Positions 15,566 to 24,415 of a stretch of DNA of 27,349 nucleotides are shown in pieces. The position numbers and the translations under genes are program-made. How positions within the stretch are numbered: the stretch's first letter is position 1; each line of letters opens with the position of its first letter. The notes under the pieces are model-generated. The model saw nothing but the letters and a program-made list of their open reading frames with translations, was not told the DNA's origin and ran no database searches. Origin of the DNA: Streptococcus lactarius (lineage in GTDB: Bacteria > Bacillota > Bacilli > Lactobacillales > Streptococcaceae); contig NZ_MRXX01000002.1 of assembly GCF_016642265.1 (NCBI RefSeq), positions 5,713-33,061 on the forward strand, in the 5' to 3' direction.

Positions 15566-17113
15566 ATGACTAAACGAGCACTTATTTCAGTCTCAGACAA
15601 AGCGGGCATTGTTGAATTTGCCCAAGAACTTAAAAAACTTGGTTGGGACATCATCTCAACAGGTGGGACCAAAGTTGCCCTTGACAATGCTGGTGTTGAT
15701 ACCATTGCAATTGATGATGTGACTGGTTTTCCAGAAATGATGGACGGTCGTGTGAAGACTCTCCACCCAAATATCCACGGTGGTCTCCTCGCTCGTCGTG
15801 ACCTCGATAGCCACCTTCAAGCGGCTAAGGATAATCAGATCGAACTGATCGATCTTGTGGTGGTCAACCTTTACCCATTCAAGGAAACCATCCTTAAACC
15901 AGACGTGACTTACGCTGATGCGGTTGAAAACATCGATATTGGTGGGCCATCTATGCTTCGTTCAGCAGCAAAAAACCACGCTAGCGTAACAGTTGTTGTA
16001 GACCCTGCTGACTATACTGTTGTTCTTGACGAATTGGCAGCAAATGGTGAAACCACTTATGAAACTCGTCAACGTTTGGCAGCAAAAGTATTCCGTCATA
16101 CAGCTGCTTATGATGCCTTGATTGCGGCATACTTCACAGCTCAAGTGGGTGAAGAAAAACCTGAAAAACTCACTTTGACTTATGACCTCAAGCAACCCAT
16201 GCGTTATGGTGAAAACCCTCAACAAGACGCAGACTTCTATCAAAAAGCTCTTCCAACGGAATACTCTATTGCATCTACTAAACAGCTAAACGGTAAGGAA
16301 TTGTCATTTAACAATATCCGTGACGCTGATGCTGCGATCCGGATCATCCGTGATTTCAAAGACCGTCCAACCGTTGTGGCTTTGAAACACATGAATCCAT
16401 GTGGGATTGGTCAAGCTGACGATATCGAAACAGCTTGGGACTACGCTTATGAGTCTGATCCAGTATCCATTTTCGGTGGTATCGTTGTTCTCAACCGTGA
16501 AGTGGACGCTGCGACAGCTACGAAAATGCACGGTGTTTTCCTTGAAATCATCATTGCACCAAGCTATACGGACGAAGCGCTTGAAATCTTGACAACTAAG
16601 AAGAAAAACTTGCGCATCCTTGAATTGCCATTCGATGCTCAAGATGCGAGCGAAGTGGAAGCAGAATACACTGGTGTTGTTGGTGGTCTCCTCGTTCAAA
16701 ACCAAGACGTGGTCAAAGAAAGCCCAGCTGACTGGCAAGTGGTGACCAAACGCCAACCAACTGAGACAGAAGCGACAGCTCTTGAATTTGCTTGGAAGGC
16801 TATCAAGTATGTCAAGTCAAACGGAATCATCGTGACCAACGACCACATGACACTTGGTGTTGGTCCTGGTCAAACTAACCGTGTGGCTTCCGTCCGCATC
16901 GCCATTGATCAAGCTAAAGACCGTCTTGATGGCGCTGTTCTTGCTTCAGATGCCTTCTTCCCATTTGCAGATAACGTGGAAGAAATCGCTAAAGCAGGTA
17001 TCAAGGCTATCATCCAGCCAGGTGGATCCGTCCGTGACCAAGAGTCTATCGAAGCGGCTGATAAACATGGTTTAACCATGATCTTTACAGGGGTAAGACA
17101 TTTTAGACATTAA
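15566..17113 (+). CDS. purH: Bifunctional AICAR transformylase/IMP cyclohydrolase
   Basis: PurH performs the last two steps to IMP. The 515 residues comprise an N-terminal MGS-like cyclohydrolase domain ([35 protein letters not shown]) and a C-terminal transformylase domain. The latter has the catalytic K274-H275 in [12 protein letters not shown], plus [12 protein letters not shown] and the usual end FTGVRHFRH. The ribosome-binding site AAGGAG is well placed after the cargo gene. A terminator follows at 17166-17202. A broken second copy of purH sequence lies at 18513-18606. Confidence 0.97.
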   Translation: MTKRALISVSDKAGIVEFAQELKKLGWDIISTGGTKVALDNAGVDTIAIDDVTGFPEMMDGRVKTLHPNIHGGLLARRDLDSHLQAAKDNQIELIDLVVVNLYPFKETILKPDVTYADAVENIDIGGPSMLRSAAKNHASVTVVVDPADYTVVLDELAANGETTYETRQRLAAKVFRHTAAYDALIAAYFTAQVGEEKPEKLTLTYDLKQPMRYGENPQQDADFYQKALPTEYSIASTKQLNGKELSFNNIRDADAAIRIIRDFKDRPTVVALKHMNPCGIGQADDIETAWDYAYESDPVSIFGGIVVLNREVDAATATKMHGVFLEIIIAPSYTDEALEILTTKKKNLRILELPFDAQDASEVEAEYTGVVGGLLVQNQDVVKESPADWQVVTKRQPTETEATALEFAWKAIKYVKSNGIIVTNDHMTLGVGPGQTNRVASVRIAIDQAKDRLDGAVLASDAFFPFADNVEEIAKAGIKAIIQPGGSVRDQESIEAADKHGLTMIFTGVRHFRH

Positions 17114-17165
17114 TGGGTATTTAAAAATTAGCTCATTCTCAACTATGATGAATGATTTATTGCTA

Positions 17166-17202
17166 ACAAAAAGAGAAGATACAAGCGGTCTTCTCTTTTT
17201 GT
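17166..17202. terminator. Strong terminator after purH
   Basis: The perfect 12-bp arms AAAAAGAGAAGA (17168-17179) and TCTTCTCTTTTT (17189-17200) are extended to 14 bp by the flanking bases, with a 9-nt loop. The T-tract is part of the stem, so it works on both strands. It ends the purC-to-purH transcript and may end the tetR-family gene converging from the right. Confidence 0.85.
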
Positions 17203-17294
17203 ATGTCTAAAATAATAAGCGTTTTAGTTTTAGAAATCATTAAAACGATTTGTGAGAATTGTTCGTAACTAATCTTGAAAAAACAGTTTCTCAC

Positions 17295-17837
17295 TTAACT
17301 ATCCTTCATACGTTTTATGGTGTTTAAGGCTGTAGTGACTAGCTCGTTAACAGGCATTTCCTGACAATCTCCTTTTAACCATTCATCAAAAATATTGTAG
17401 AGACCGCCACCTATGAATCTACTATCATAGGTGATTTGTCTTTGATTACTGTTTGTAACATGCCAAGGTGCCATGACAGTGGTATAAGCAGCAGAAAGCT
17501 TATCATAAGACCTTTGCAAGATAAGCACGAGCAAGTTTGCGTCTTGCAAAATTTTTAATGGCTCAGTGTACTGGCTCCAATAATGAAAGAAAAGGTTCAC
17601 TAAATCTTCAAAATTAGTCAGCTTTTCTGTTTGAAGTTTGCTAATATAGTCTAGGATTAAGCGGTCTAAATAATTCGTAAGAACTTCCTCTTTTGAATGG
17701 TAATAACGATAAAACGTCCGTCTAGCAATTTGAGCATGCTCGCTGAGTTCAGCAATGCTGATATTTTGGAGAGACTTCTTAGTTGCTAATAAATCGAACA
17801 AGGCTTCCTCCAGCCATTGTCGTGTTTGATATTCCAT
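17295..17837 (-). CDS. TetR/AcrR-family transcriptional regulator
   Basis: A 180-residue regulator. The N-terminal helix-turn-helix spans about 26-46 (ISIAELSEHAQIARRTFYRYY), followed by HSKEEVL, a classic TetR layout. The C-terminal ligand-binding part is not assignable. The start at 17837 has AAAGGA upstream. It is divergent from the HXXEE membrane-protein gene at 18005, so it most likely represses that gene and itself through the shared 167-nt region. Both genes lie between intact purH and a purH remnant and look like one imported pair. Confidence 0.88.
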   Translation of the reverse strand: MEYQTRQWLEEALFDLLATKKSLQNISIAELSEHAQIARRTFYRYYHSKEEVLTNYLDRLILDYISKLQTEKLTNFEDLVNLFFHYWSQYTEPLKILQDANLLVLILQRSYDKLSAAYTTVMAPWHVTNSNQRQITYDSRFIGGGLYNIFDEWLKGDCQEMPVNELVTTALNTIKRMKDS

Positions 17838-17868
17838 GGTATTTTTCCTTTCCTGTCACATTTTTGGT

Positions 17869-17914
17869 CAAACTGTGCCAATTTCACTCAACCTCTTGTT
17901 TTTGTAACAGTTTG
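17869..17914. promoter_or_regulatory. Candidate operator half-sites for the TetR-type regulator
   Basis: CAAACTGT (17869-17876) and ACAGTTTG (17907-17914) are perfect inverted repeats. One lies within 40 nt of the regulator's start codon and the other sits between the -35 and -10 boxes of the divergent gene. This fits autoregulation plus repression, but the 30-nt spacing is longer than a usual single TetR operator, so they may be two sites. Confidence 0.4.
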
Positions 17915-17924
17915 TCTTTATACT
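17896..17924 (+). promoter_or_regulatory. Promoter of the HXXEE gene
   Basis: TTGTTT (17896-17901) and TATACT (17919-17924) are spaced 17 nt apart. The inverted half-site ACAGTTTG lies between the two boxes. The ribosome-binding site AAGGAGG precedes the ATG at 18005. Confidence 0.55.
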
Positions 17925-18004
17925 AAATGTATTGCGCGTGATATATGATTATCATTTATTCTTAACATTGTACAATTGTTAGTTGTTAGTAAGGAGGTAA
18001 AGAG

Positions 18005-18514
18005 ATGAGCATTCTTTTTAATGTTTGGATGCTGCCTATTTTATTTATTTTACATGATTTTGAAGAGATGATCTTTATGCCCTTGTGGAAGAAACGGCAT
18101 TATCAAAAGTTACTGACTTTTAAGAAACCATTTTTTGGTTCTGTCACACAGGGTTCTGCCTTTGCAGTAGGTGTTTTAGAGGAATTTATCATCCTGGTGT
18201 TTATTTCTGGATTCTGTCAAATAACTCACAACAGTTTACTCTATTTATCTTTTGTAATAGCTTATACAGCTCATTTCATCATCCATTATATCATGTGCCT
18301 GCAATTTAGGGGCTATGTTCCCGGTGTTGTCACAGTAACCCTAGAACTACCAATGGTTTTAATGATTATTTCCCATTATTGGCCTTCTGAGGTTTCTCTG
18401 CTGTCAGTCATTTCATATCTTTTCGTAGCGACGGCATTAGCCTATACGAATCTTAAGGTCATGCACCAAATTATGCCAAAAATTCAAATAAGCTTAGAAA
18501 GTTACATGAAATAA
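18005..18514 (+). CDS. HXXEE-domain membrane protein, function unknown
   Basis: A 169-residue integral membrane protein with four to five predicted helices. It carries the defining motif H17-D-F-E20-E21 near the N-terminus, plus a second acidic pair in VGVLEEFIILV and histidines in TAHFIIHYIM, as in the HXXEE domain family. These conserved His/Glu residues in membrane helices suggest metal binding or an intramembrane enzyme, but no member is well characterised to my knowledge. It is controlled by a divergent TetR-type gene. It ends right where a purH remnant begins. It neighbours the lytF-like fratricin gene, but an immunity role would be speculation. Confidence 0.82.
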   Translation: MSILFNVWMLPILFILHDFEEMIFMPLWKKRHYQKLLTFKKPFFGSVTQGSAFAVGVLEEFIILVFISGFCQITHNSLLYLSFVIAYTAHFIIHYIMCLQFRGYVPGVVTVTLELPMVLMIISHYWPSEVSLLSVISYLFVATALAYTNLKVMHQIMPKIQISLESYMK

Positions 18515-18606
18515 CATTCAATAATATCCGTGACCAAGAGTCTATCGAAGCGAATGATAAACATGGTTTAACCTGATCTTTACAGGGACAAGACATTTTA
18601 GACATT
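18513..18606 (+). pseudogene. purH remnant: internal deletion plus frameshift
   Basis: The stretch CATTCAATAATATCCGTGAC corresponds to purH 16304-16323 (the FNNIRD codons, with only synonymous changes). It then jumps directly to sequence matching purH from 17038 to the stop ([12 protein letters not shown] region). Both purH sites contain CCGTGAC, so the deletion joined two short repeats. One base is missing compared with 17083-17090, which breaks the frame, and the remnant ends with the same last codons (GACATTTTAGACATTAA). It is a dead fragment of a diverged purH allele. Confidence 0.85.
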
Positions 18607-18610
18607 AATC

Positions 18611-18646
18611 AAAACAGGCACGCATCAATAGATGGGTGCCTGTTTT
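18611..18646. terminator. Terminator downstream of lytF
   Basis: AAAACAGGCAC (18611-18621) and GTGCCTGTTTT (18636-18646) are perfect arms, with CATC/GATG extending inside the loop. The T-run is on both ends. On the minus strand it follows the lytF stop at 18663 by 16 nt. On the plus strand it follows the purH remnant, so it may originally have ended purH as well. Confidence 0.85.
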
Positions 18647-18662
18647 GCTGGTCATGAAGACC

Positions 18663-19682
18663 TTAATCGGGATAGATATAGGTGACCGTTCCCCAGACGG
18701 GATTGGTCGGGTCAAACCAACCGCGGAAGTTGTCGATATAGCGATGGCCGTTGTAATTAGCCTCTTGAATCTGAATTTTTTGATCGTGTTCGACGTCTGT
18801 TACAAGAGCGACGTGGCCATATCCTCCATTGTCCCAACAGGCGATGGCGCCGACCTCTGGGATATCTCCTGTCCGGAATCCCGCAGCGCGTGCACTGGCT
18901 GCCCACATGCCACCATTTCCCCACCAATTGTGGGCCCAAGGGGCTAATTCTTTAGCACCCCAGGTGCACTCACCAATGGGGTAGGTGTTTCCTGGATGCG
19001 TTGCGAGTGGAGTGAGCTTTGGCCTTGCCTTTTCCACTTGAAAGGTAGTTGGGAACATGCCTTGTAGTTGCCCCTTCTTTTTCTGGTAGACGTGAAGGTG
19101 AAATAGGCCACTTCCCTTGTGTTTTTGGGCATGAAAGCGCAGTTGGAAATGTCCTGGTGCGATCTTCTTTGCGGGGTACCAGACCAGATCGTCCTGCCCG
19201 TTTTCTTCAGACCAGATGGGAAAGACAATCTCCTCCACATCCTCGAATAACTTCAGGTCTACCTCGAATTCTTGTGAGGAGACCGGTTTGATCGTGATCT
19301 TGGGTTGGGAAGAAGCTAGGTCTTTTTCTTGGACGCTGGTCGTGAGAGGGTAAAGCCCAGCTACTTGTCCATTGCCCTCGACGCCATAGACATGGACATG
19401 GTAAAGCCCAGCTTGATCAGAATGGTTGGTCAAAGGCACTTGTAGGTCGAATCCCTTGTCACTGCGTTCCACAGGATACCAAATCAGGTCATCTTGTCCA
19501 TTTTGATCAGACCAGATGGGGACTTGAATCTTTTGGTACTTCGCTGGAACATTTCCAAGATGGATCATGAGTTTCCCTTTTTCTGCATAGATAGCATTGG
19601 TCGCTTGATCGGCATGAGCCAAGGCTCCTTGCATCCCCCAGGTGGCGCAAGTCAGTAATACGAATTTTTTAATGGTTTGCAT
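18663..19682 (-). CDS. lytF: LytF-like competence-induced murein hydrolase (CHAP fratricin)
   Basis: A secreted 339-residue cell-wall hydrolase. The start at 19682 ([10 protein letters not shown]) follows AAAAGGAG; an upstream GTG frame overlaps the promoter and is rejected. The signal peptide spans 1-24. Two Bsp-type repeats follow, at about 40-115 and 140-215, each with IWSxxNGQDDLxWYP and GLxHVHVY-like strands. The C-terminal CHAP amidase/endopeptidase has C239 ([11 protein letters not shown]), H290 (GGYGHVALV) and E307 or N309 (IQEANYNG). S. gordonii LytF has Bsp repeats plus CHAP and acts as a fratricin that lyses siblings during competence. A com-box-like promoter supports the same role here. 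CbpD-type fratricins differ by having choline-binding repeats, which are absent. Confidence 0.85.
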   Translation of the reverse strand: MQTIKKFVLLTCATWGMQGALAHADQATNAIYAEKGKLMIHLGNVPAKYQKIQVPIWSDQNGQDDLIWYPVERSDKGFDLQVPLTNHSDQAGLYHVHVYGVEGNGQVAGLYPLTTSVQEKDLASSQPKITIKPVSSQEFEVDLKLFEDVEEIVFPIWSEENGQDDLVWYPAKKIAPGHFQLRFHAQKHKGSGLFHLHVYQKKKGQLQGMFPTTFQVEKARPKLTPLATHPGNTYPIGECTWGAKELAPWAHNWWGNGGMWAASARAAGFRTGDIPEVGAIACWDNGGYGHVALVTDVEHDQKIQIQEANYNGHRYIDNFRGWFDPTNPVWGTVTYIYPD

Positions 19683-19710
19683 AATACTCCTTTTCGTTAA
19701 TTTAGTAGGT

Positions 19711-19735
19711 CTCACTTATACTATTCGGAAAAGAA
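19711..19735 (-). promoter_or_regulatory. com-box (SigX/ComX) promoter of lytF
   Basis: On the minus strand the sequence reads TTTTCCGAATAGTATAAGTG. TCCGAATA (19729-19722) is one base from the com-box TACGAATA and is preceded by a T-rich stretch, as in known late competence promoters. The following TATAAGTGAGA is also found at the rpn promoter. Confidence 0.7.
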
Positions 19736-19779
19736 TGCAGAAATGGGTTTGAAAAGGAAAAAAGTTTGGATTCTACTGT

Positions 19780-19834
19780 ATTTCAGGGAGATTCACTGAA
19801 ATTAATAGAATAAAGCGAACGATTATGATATAAT
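19780..19834 (+). promoter_or_regulatory. purD promoter region
   Basis: A perfect TATAAT lies at 19829-19834, 31 nt before the purD ATG, but no good -35 box is present 17 nt upstream. That would suit activator dependence. CGAAC (19816-19820), a PurBox-like core, overlaps the missing -35/spacer zone. A 7-bp inverted repeat, ATTTCAG...CTGAAAT, spans 19780-19802. PurR control is inference. Confidence 0.45.
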
Positions 19835-19865
19835 TTAATAAAATAATTCGCAAAAGAGGTTCGAA

Positions 19866-21131
19866 ATGAAACTTTTGGTTGTTGGATCTGGCGGTCGTGA
19901 ACATGCGATTGCCAAGAAATTATTGGAGTCTAAGGACGTTGAGCAAGTTTTCGTGGCTCCTGGTAATGACGGGATGCGATTAGACGGTCTGGATTTGATC
20001 AATATCGGAATTTCCGAACATTCTAAGCTGATTGACTTTGCAAAAACGAACGATATTGCTTGGACCTTCATTGGCCCAGATGATGCCCTGGCGGCTGGGA
20101 TCGTGGATGATTTCAATGCGGCAGGACTCAAAGCATTTGGTCCTACCAAGGCTGCGGCTGAGCTGGAGTGGTCTAAGGATTTTGCTAAGGAAATCATGGT
20201 CAAATACGACGTTCCAACAGCAGCCTATGGCACATTTTCCGACTTTGAGAAAGCCAAAGCCTATATCGAGGAGAAAGGTGCTCCGATCGTCGTCAAGGCA
20301 GATGGCTTGGCCCTTGGGAAAGGTGTCGTCGTTGCGGAGACAGTTGAGCAAGCAGTAGAAGCAGCTCACGAGATGCTTTTGGACAATAAATTCGGTGACT
20401 CAGGTGCGCGTGTAGTCATTGAGGAATTCCTGGACGGGGAAGAGTTCTCTCTCTTTGCCTTTGTTAATGGTGACAAGTTCTACATCATGCCAACAGCGCA
20501 GGACCACAAACGTGCTTATGATGGCGACAAGGGTCCCAACACTGGTGGGATGGGTGCCTATGCGCCAGTTCCTCACTTGCCACAGAGCGTGGTTGACACA
20601 GCGGTTGACACTATTGTCAAGCCAGTCCTTGAAGGTATGATTAAAGAAGGTCGTCCTTATACTGGTGTCCTTTACGCTGGTCTTATCTTGACAGCTGACG
20701 GCCCTAAAGTCATCGAGTTCAACTCTCGCTTCGGCGATCCTGAGACGCAAATCATCTTGCCTCGTTTGACATCTGACTTTGCGCAAAATATCACTGATAT
20801 TTTGGATGGTAAAGAGCCAGCCATCACTTGGACCGACAAGGGTGTGACACTTGGTGTGGTTGTAGCCTCAAACGGCTATCCACTGGCTTATGAGAAGGGT
20901 GTTAAACTTCCTACCAAGACAGAAGGCGACATCATCACTTACTATGCAGGTGCTAAGTTCGCTGAAAATGAGGAAGACCTTCTTTCAAACGGAGGACGTG
21001 TTTACATGTTGGTCACCACAGCAGACACCGTCAAAGACGGCCAAAACATCATCTACAACGAACTCGACAAGCAAAACACAGAAGGCCTCTTCTACCGAAC
21101 CGATATCGGTATCAAGGCGATAAAAGATTAA
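19866..21131 (+). CDS. purD: Phosphoribosylamine-glycine ligase (GAR synthetase)
   Basis: PurD joins glycine to phosphoribosylamine with ATP. The 421-residue ATP-grasp enzyme starts LLVVGSGGREHAIAKKL and contains APIVVKADGLALGKGVVVA, NTGGMGAYAPVP and VIEFNSRFGDPETQ. The start at 19866 is the usual family start, with AAAAGAGG upstream. purD opens the second pur transcription unit (purD-E-K and the genes after it) behind its own TATAAT. It is separated from purH by the tetR/HXXEE/lytF region. Confidence 0.97.
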   Translation: MKLLVVGSGGREHAIAKKLLESKDVEQVFVAPGNDGMRLDGLDLINIGISEHSKLIDFAKTNDIAWTFIGPDDALAAGIVDDFNAAGLKAFGPTKAAAELEWSKDFAKEIMVKYDVPTAAYGTFSDFEKAKAYIEEKGAPIVVKADGLALGKGVVVAETVEQAVEAAHEMLLDNKFGDSGARVVIEEFLDGEEFSLFAFVNGDKFYIMPTAQDHKRAYDGDKGPNTGGMGAYAPVPHLPQSVVDTAVDTIVKPVLEGMIKEGRPYTGVLYAGLILTADGPKVIEFNSRFGDPETQIILPRLTSDFAQNITDILDGKEPAITWTDKGVTLGVVVASNGYPLAYEKGVKLPTKTEGDIITYYAGAKFAENEEDLLSNGGRVYMLVTTADTVKDGQNIIYNELDKQNTEGLFYRTDIGIKAIKD

Positions 21132-21172
21132 CAGATATTATTTTTGCCATGGCGAGCGAAAGCGAGCCAAAC

Positions 21173-21310
21173 TAGGATAATGGTCGCCGTGGTGAGAAGA
21201 CCAGAACAGATCCTGTTCTGGTCGGGGGAAACTTTGAGACCTTAGGCTCAACGTTTAGGAATGAAACCGAAGGTTTGCTTCCATCCCCACCACCTAAGAC
21301 CATTATCAAA
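21173..21310. other. Large structured element between purD and purE (candidate cis-RNA or MITE)
   Basis: The outer arms GATAATGGTC (21176-21185) and GACCATTATC (21298-21307) are perfect, with GTGGTG (21189-21194) and CACCAC (21288-21293) just inside. Within lie a perfect hairpin GACCAGAACAG/CTGTTCTGGTC (21199-21209 and 21213-21223), a TTGAG/CTCAA stem (about 21235-21251) and AAACC-GAA-GGTTT (about 21265-21277). It makes a multi-arm junction of about 130 nt in a spacer without any ORF. It is not the pneumococcal BOX or RUP sequence as I remember them. Confidence 0.65.
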
Positions 21311-21330
21311 AAGAAGAAAAAGGGAAAATT

Positions 21331-21822
21331 ATGACTAAACCAATTATTTCCATCATCATGGGCTCAAAATCCGACTGGGCAACCATGCAAAAAACAGCAG
21401 AAGTACTAGACCGTTTTAGTGTAGCCTACGAAAAGAAAGTTGTTTCCGCACACCGGACGCCGGATCTTATGTTCAAACATGCGGAAGAAGCACGTAGTCG
21501 TGGTATCAAGGTCATCATCGCTGGTGCAGGTGGGGCTGCTCACTTGCCAGGGATGGTTGCTGCTAAAACAACCCTTCCAGTCATCGGTGTGCCCGTCAAA
21601 TCACGTGCTCTTAGCGGTGTGGATTCACTCTATTCTATCGTTCAGATGCCAGGTGGGGTGCCTGTCGCAACCATGGCGATTGGTGAAGCTGGTGCGACCA
21701 ACGCAGCCCTCTTTGCCCTTCGTCTTCTTTCAGTAGAGGACCAGGCTATTGCGACAGCTTTGGCGGATTTCGCAGAAGAACAAGGAAAAATCGCAGAGGA
21801 GTCGACGAATGAGCTCAACTAA
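21331..21822 (+). CDS. purE: N5-carboxyaminoimidazole ribonucleotide mutase
   Basis: PurE moves the carboxyl group of N5-CAIR to make CAIR. The 163 residues are standard for class I Pur[11 protein letters not shown] and SAHRTPDLM form the substrate site, and [13 protein letters not shown] and [19 protein letters not shown] follow. The partner PurK, needed for the N5-CAIR route, begins within the last 14 nt of this gene, so the two are translationally coupled. The ribosome-binding site (AAAAAGGGAA) is modest and lies just outside the structured element. Confidence 0.97.
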   Translation: MTKPIISIIMGSKSDWATMQKTAEVLDRFSVAYEKKVVSAHRTPDLMFKHAEEARSRGIKVIIAGAGGAAHLPGMVAAKTTLPVIGVPVKSRALSGVDSLYSIVQMPGGVPVATMAIGEAGATNAALFALRLLSVEDQAIATALADFAEEQGKIAEESTNELN

Positions 21823-22900
21823 AACAATTGGTATCATAGGTGGTGGTCAACTCGGTCAGATGATGGCGATCTCAGCTATCTACATGGGACACAAGGTTAT
21901 CGCTTTGGACCCAGCAGCTGATTGCCCAGCCTCCCGTGTGGCGGAAATTATCGCAGCCCCTTACGACGACGTAGAGGCTCTTCGTCAATTGGCGGACCGC
22001 TGTGATGTTCTCACTTATGAATTTGAAAATGTGGATGCTGACGGTTTGGATGCTGTTATCAAAGAAGGACAGCTTCCACAAGGGACTGATCTGCTTCGCA
22101 TCTCTCAAAATCGGATTTTTGAAAAGGACTTTCTCTCAAATAAGGCTCAAGTCACCGTTGCACCTTATAAGGTTGTAACTTCAAGCCAAGATTTGGCGGA
22201 CATCGACCTGTCGAAAAACTATGTCCTCAAGACTGCGACCGGTGGTTACGATGGCCATGGTCAAAAGGTTATTCGTTCAGAAGCAGACTTGGAAGAAGCT
22301 TATGCTCTAGCCGATTCAGCCGAGTGTGTTTTGGAAGAATTTGTCAATTTCGACTTGGAGATTTCTGTCATCGTGTCTGGGAATGGTAAGGACGTGACAG
22401 TCTTCCCTGTTCAGGAAAATATCCACCGTAACAATATCCTCTCTAAGACCATTGTGCCAGCACGTATTTCAGCGAGTCTAGCTGAAAAAGCCAAAACCAT
22501 GGCAGTGCGAATCGCTGAACAACTGAACCTCTCTGGTACCCTTTGCGTGGAAATGTTTGCAACGTCTGATGATATTATTGTCAACGAAATTGCGCCACGC
22601 CCGCATAACTCAGGGCACTATTCAATCGAAGCCTGTGACTTCTCACAATTTGACACGCATATCTTGGGAGTTCTCGGAGCACCACTTCCAGCAATCCACT
22701 TACATGCGCCTGCCGTCATGCTCAATGTTCTCGGCCAGCATGTCGAGGCTGCTGAAACATATGTCACAGAAAATCCAAGCGCCCACCTCCACCTATATGG
22801 TAAAATAGAAGCGAAGCACAACCGCAAGATGGGACATGTGACTTTGTTTAGTAATGTGCCGGATGAGGTTGAGGAGTTTGGGAAAGGGATTGATTTTTAG
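21809..22900 (+). CDS. purK: N5-carboxyaminoimidazole ribonucleotide synthase
   Basis: PurK makes N5-CAIR from AIR, bicarbonate and ATP. The start at 21809 ([19 protein letters not shown]) has AGAGGAG 8 nt upstream; an earlier in-frame start lies deep in purE and is rejected. The 363-residue ATP-grasp protein shows [35 protein letters not shown] and [18 protein letters not shown]. It overlaps purE by 14 nt. Instead of purB, an AT-rich acquired gene follows after 15 nt. Confidence 0.97.
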   Translation: MSSTKTIGIIGGGQLGQMMAISAIYMGHKVIALDPAADCPASRVAEIIAAPYDDVEALRQLADRCDVLTYEFENVDADGLDAVIKEGQLPQGTDLLRISQNRIFEKDFLSNKAQVTVAPYKVVTSSQDLADIDLSKNYVLKTATGGYDGHGQKVIRSEADLEEAYALADSAECVLEEFVNFDLEISVIVSGNGKDVTVFPVQENIHRNNILSKTIVPARISASLAEKAKTMAVRIAEQLNLSGTLCVEMFATSDDIIVNEIAPRPHNSGHYSIEACDFSQFDTHILGVLGAPLPAIHLHAPAVMLNVLGQHVEAAETYVTENPSAHLHLYGKIEAKHNRKMGHVTLFSNVPDEVEEFGKGIDF

Positions 22901-22915
22901 GAGAACCAAGTAGAT

Positions 22916-24394
22916 ATGACATTTGATAATAAAATATATGAACAGGAATTGATGAAATCATTTAATATTGCTCAGTTTGATTTTGTTGAAGAAGGTCTGC
23001 CACTACCAATTTTTTATGGTTCTCTATTTAATCGAGAACAAAACATGGAATTTGAGCAGCAGAATAACTTTTATCTTGTAAAAACAAAGTATTCAATTGT
23101 TGATAAAACTCTTATTGCTGAACGTAATCAATCAAATGGAGAACAAAAATTTGACTTCAATAATAAGCTTGATTTACAAAAATTAGAAATTAAATTTAAT
23201 AAATTTGAAAAAAGATTTAAAGAATTTGTAAATTTGGAATATAATAAAATTTGTTATTTGGGGATTCCTAGTTCTGAGTGTGGTGTCTATAATATTCCTC
23301 AAATTTTAGCCAAGATAATGAATCCTAATCAAGAAATTGAGTTAATAAGAACCATAACAAAGGATAAGACTCATATAGAGAATGGTAAACGTCAAATTTT
23401 ATTTGATGAGATTACAAAAGGATTAGAATTGCAAGGAGTAGGTGAATCTTGGTGGGAGAAATTTGACTTTGTAGTCGTAATTGATGATGTGACAACTACC
23501 GGAAGTTCTTTTAGAATGATTGATAAATATCTTATCAATAAAGGAGTTCCAAAAGAAAAAATTGTGAATTATTCTCTTTATAAACATCAAAAGGTTGAGA
23601 AATGGAATAGTATTGTTGAGAAATATAAGCACTTTGAAAATCCTAGATTAAATTCTCAAATAGACCTAATAATTTGGGATTTTGATGAGACAATTGTTGA
23701 TTCAAGAAAAAGGAATGTAGAATTTGAAAGTACAATCAATGATAAGATGAAGCTTAAGAAAGGAAACAAATATTTCAAAAATGGGGAAACTTTTTATAGA
23801 GCCTCCCCAATATATTCTATTTATCCAGGTTTGGAAGAGATATTTGAGTTTCTTGCTAATGATGGAATGATTTATGAAATTATATCAAATAGATATTATT
23901 TAATGGAAAAGCTATTTTATCAAGAGAAATTAAGAAAGAAAATTTTTCCTAAGGACGAGGGTGATGGGTGCCAATATGTTAGTTATAAAACTAACGGTGA
24001 ATATACTAACTATGAAAAATGTTGTTGGCTAGTTCCGACTTTTGAAACAAAAATTGATGATTATACAATCAAGTATTTGAAACCATCTCCTGAAACAATT
24101 AAAAATGGAGTGGAACTTACTCTAGATACGATAGAGCCTACACGAATTATTGGAATAGGAAATACCAAAAATGATATTATTGCTTATAAAGCAGCTGGCC
24201 TTGAAACAGTATTAGTTACATGGGGGATCCACTATAGATTTGGTCGGGACTATGGTGCAGATCATGTGTTTCACAATCCAAGACAATTGTTGGATTTTCT
24301 GAAAAAGAATACTTCAGGAATATACTCGTCAAAGGATTTTGACGATATTATTTCTTTAGTTGCAGAACCTCAAGTTAACTTCGATGATAACTAA
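22916..24394 (+). CDS. Phosphoribosyltransferase-HAD fusion, ShosT-like putative toxin
   Basis: A 492-residue two-domain protein. The first half is a PRTase-like domain with the PRPP-binding loop VVVIDDVTTTGSSF (186-199, acidic pair D190-D191). The second half is a HAD-type hydrolase: motif I WDFDET (D255, D257, T259), motif II S324 (EIISNR), motif III K389 (YLKPSPE) and motif IV GIGNTKND (413-420, with N416 where many HADs have Asp). The next gene is DprA-like. A PRTase-domain toxin beside a DprA-family antitoxin is the layout of ShosTA, a toxin-antitoxin anti-phage system. It is translated from AGGAG overlapping the purK stop and has no own promoter, so it rides on pur transcription. Very AT-rich codons against purK indicate transfer. 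It could instead be a nucleotide-salvage enzyme. Confidence 0.75.
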   Translation: MTFDNKIYEQELMKSFNIAQFDFVEEGLPLPIFYGSLFNREQNMEFEQQNNFYLVKTKYSIVDKTLIAERNQSNGEQKFDFNNKLDLQKLEIKFNKFEKRFKEFVNLEYNKICYLGIPSSECGVYNIPQILAKIMNPNQEIELIRTITKDKTHIENGKRQILFDEITKGLELQGVGESWWEKFDFVVVIDDVTTTGSSFRMIDKYLINKGVPKEKIVNYSLYKHQKVEKWNSIVEKYKHFENPRLNSQIDLIIWDFDETIVDSRKRNVEFESTINDKMKLKKGNKYFKNGETFYRASPIYSIYPGLEEIFEFLANDGMIYEIISNRYYLMEKLFYQEKLRKKIFPKDEGDGCQYVSYKTNGEYTNYEKCCWLVPTFETKIDDYTIKYLKPSPETIKNGVELTLDTIEPTRIIGIGNTKNDIIAYKAAGLETVLVTWGIHYRFGRDYGADHVFHNPRQLLDFLKKNTSGIYSSKDFDDIISLVAEPQVNFDDN

Positions 24395-24415
24395 TTTTAA
24401 AAAAAGTAAAAAAAT

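Noticed and set aside
21749..21808. Upstream in-frame start for purK
   Set aside because: It is within purE coding sequence. The family start [16 protein letters not shown] at 21809 has AGAGGAG upstream.
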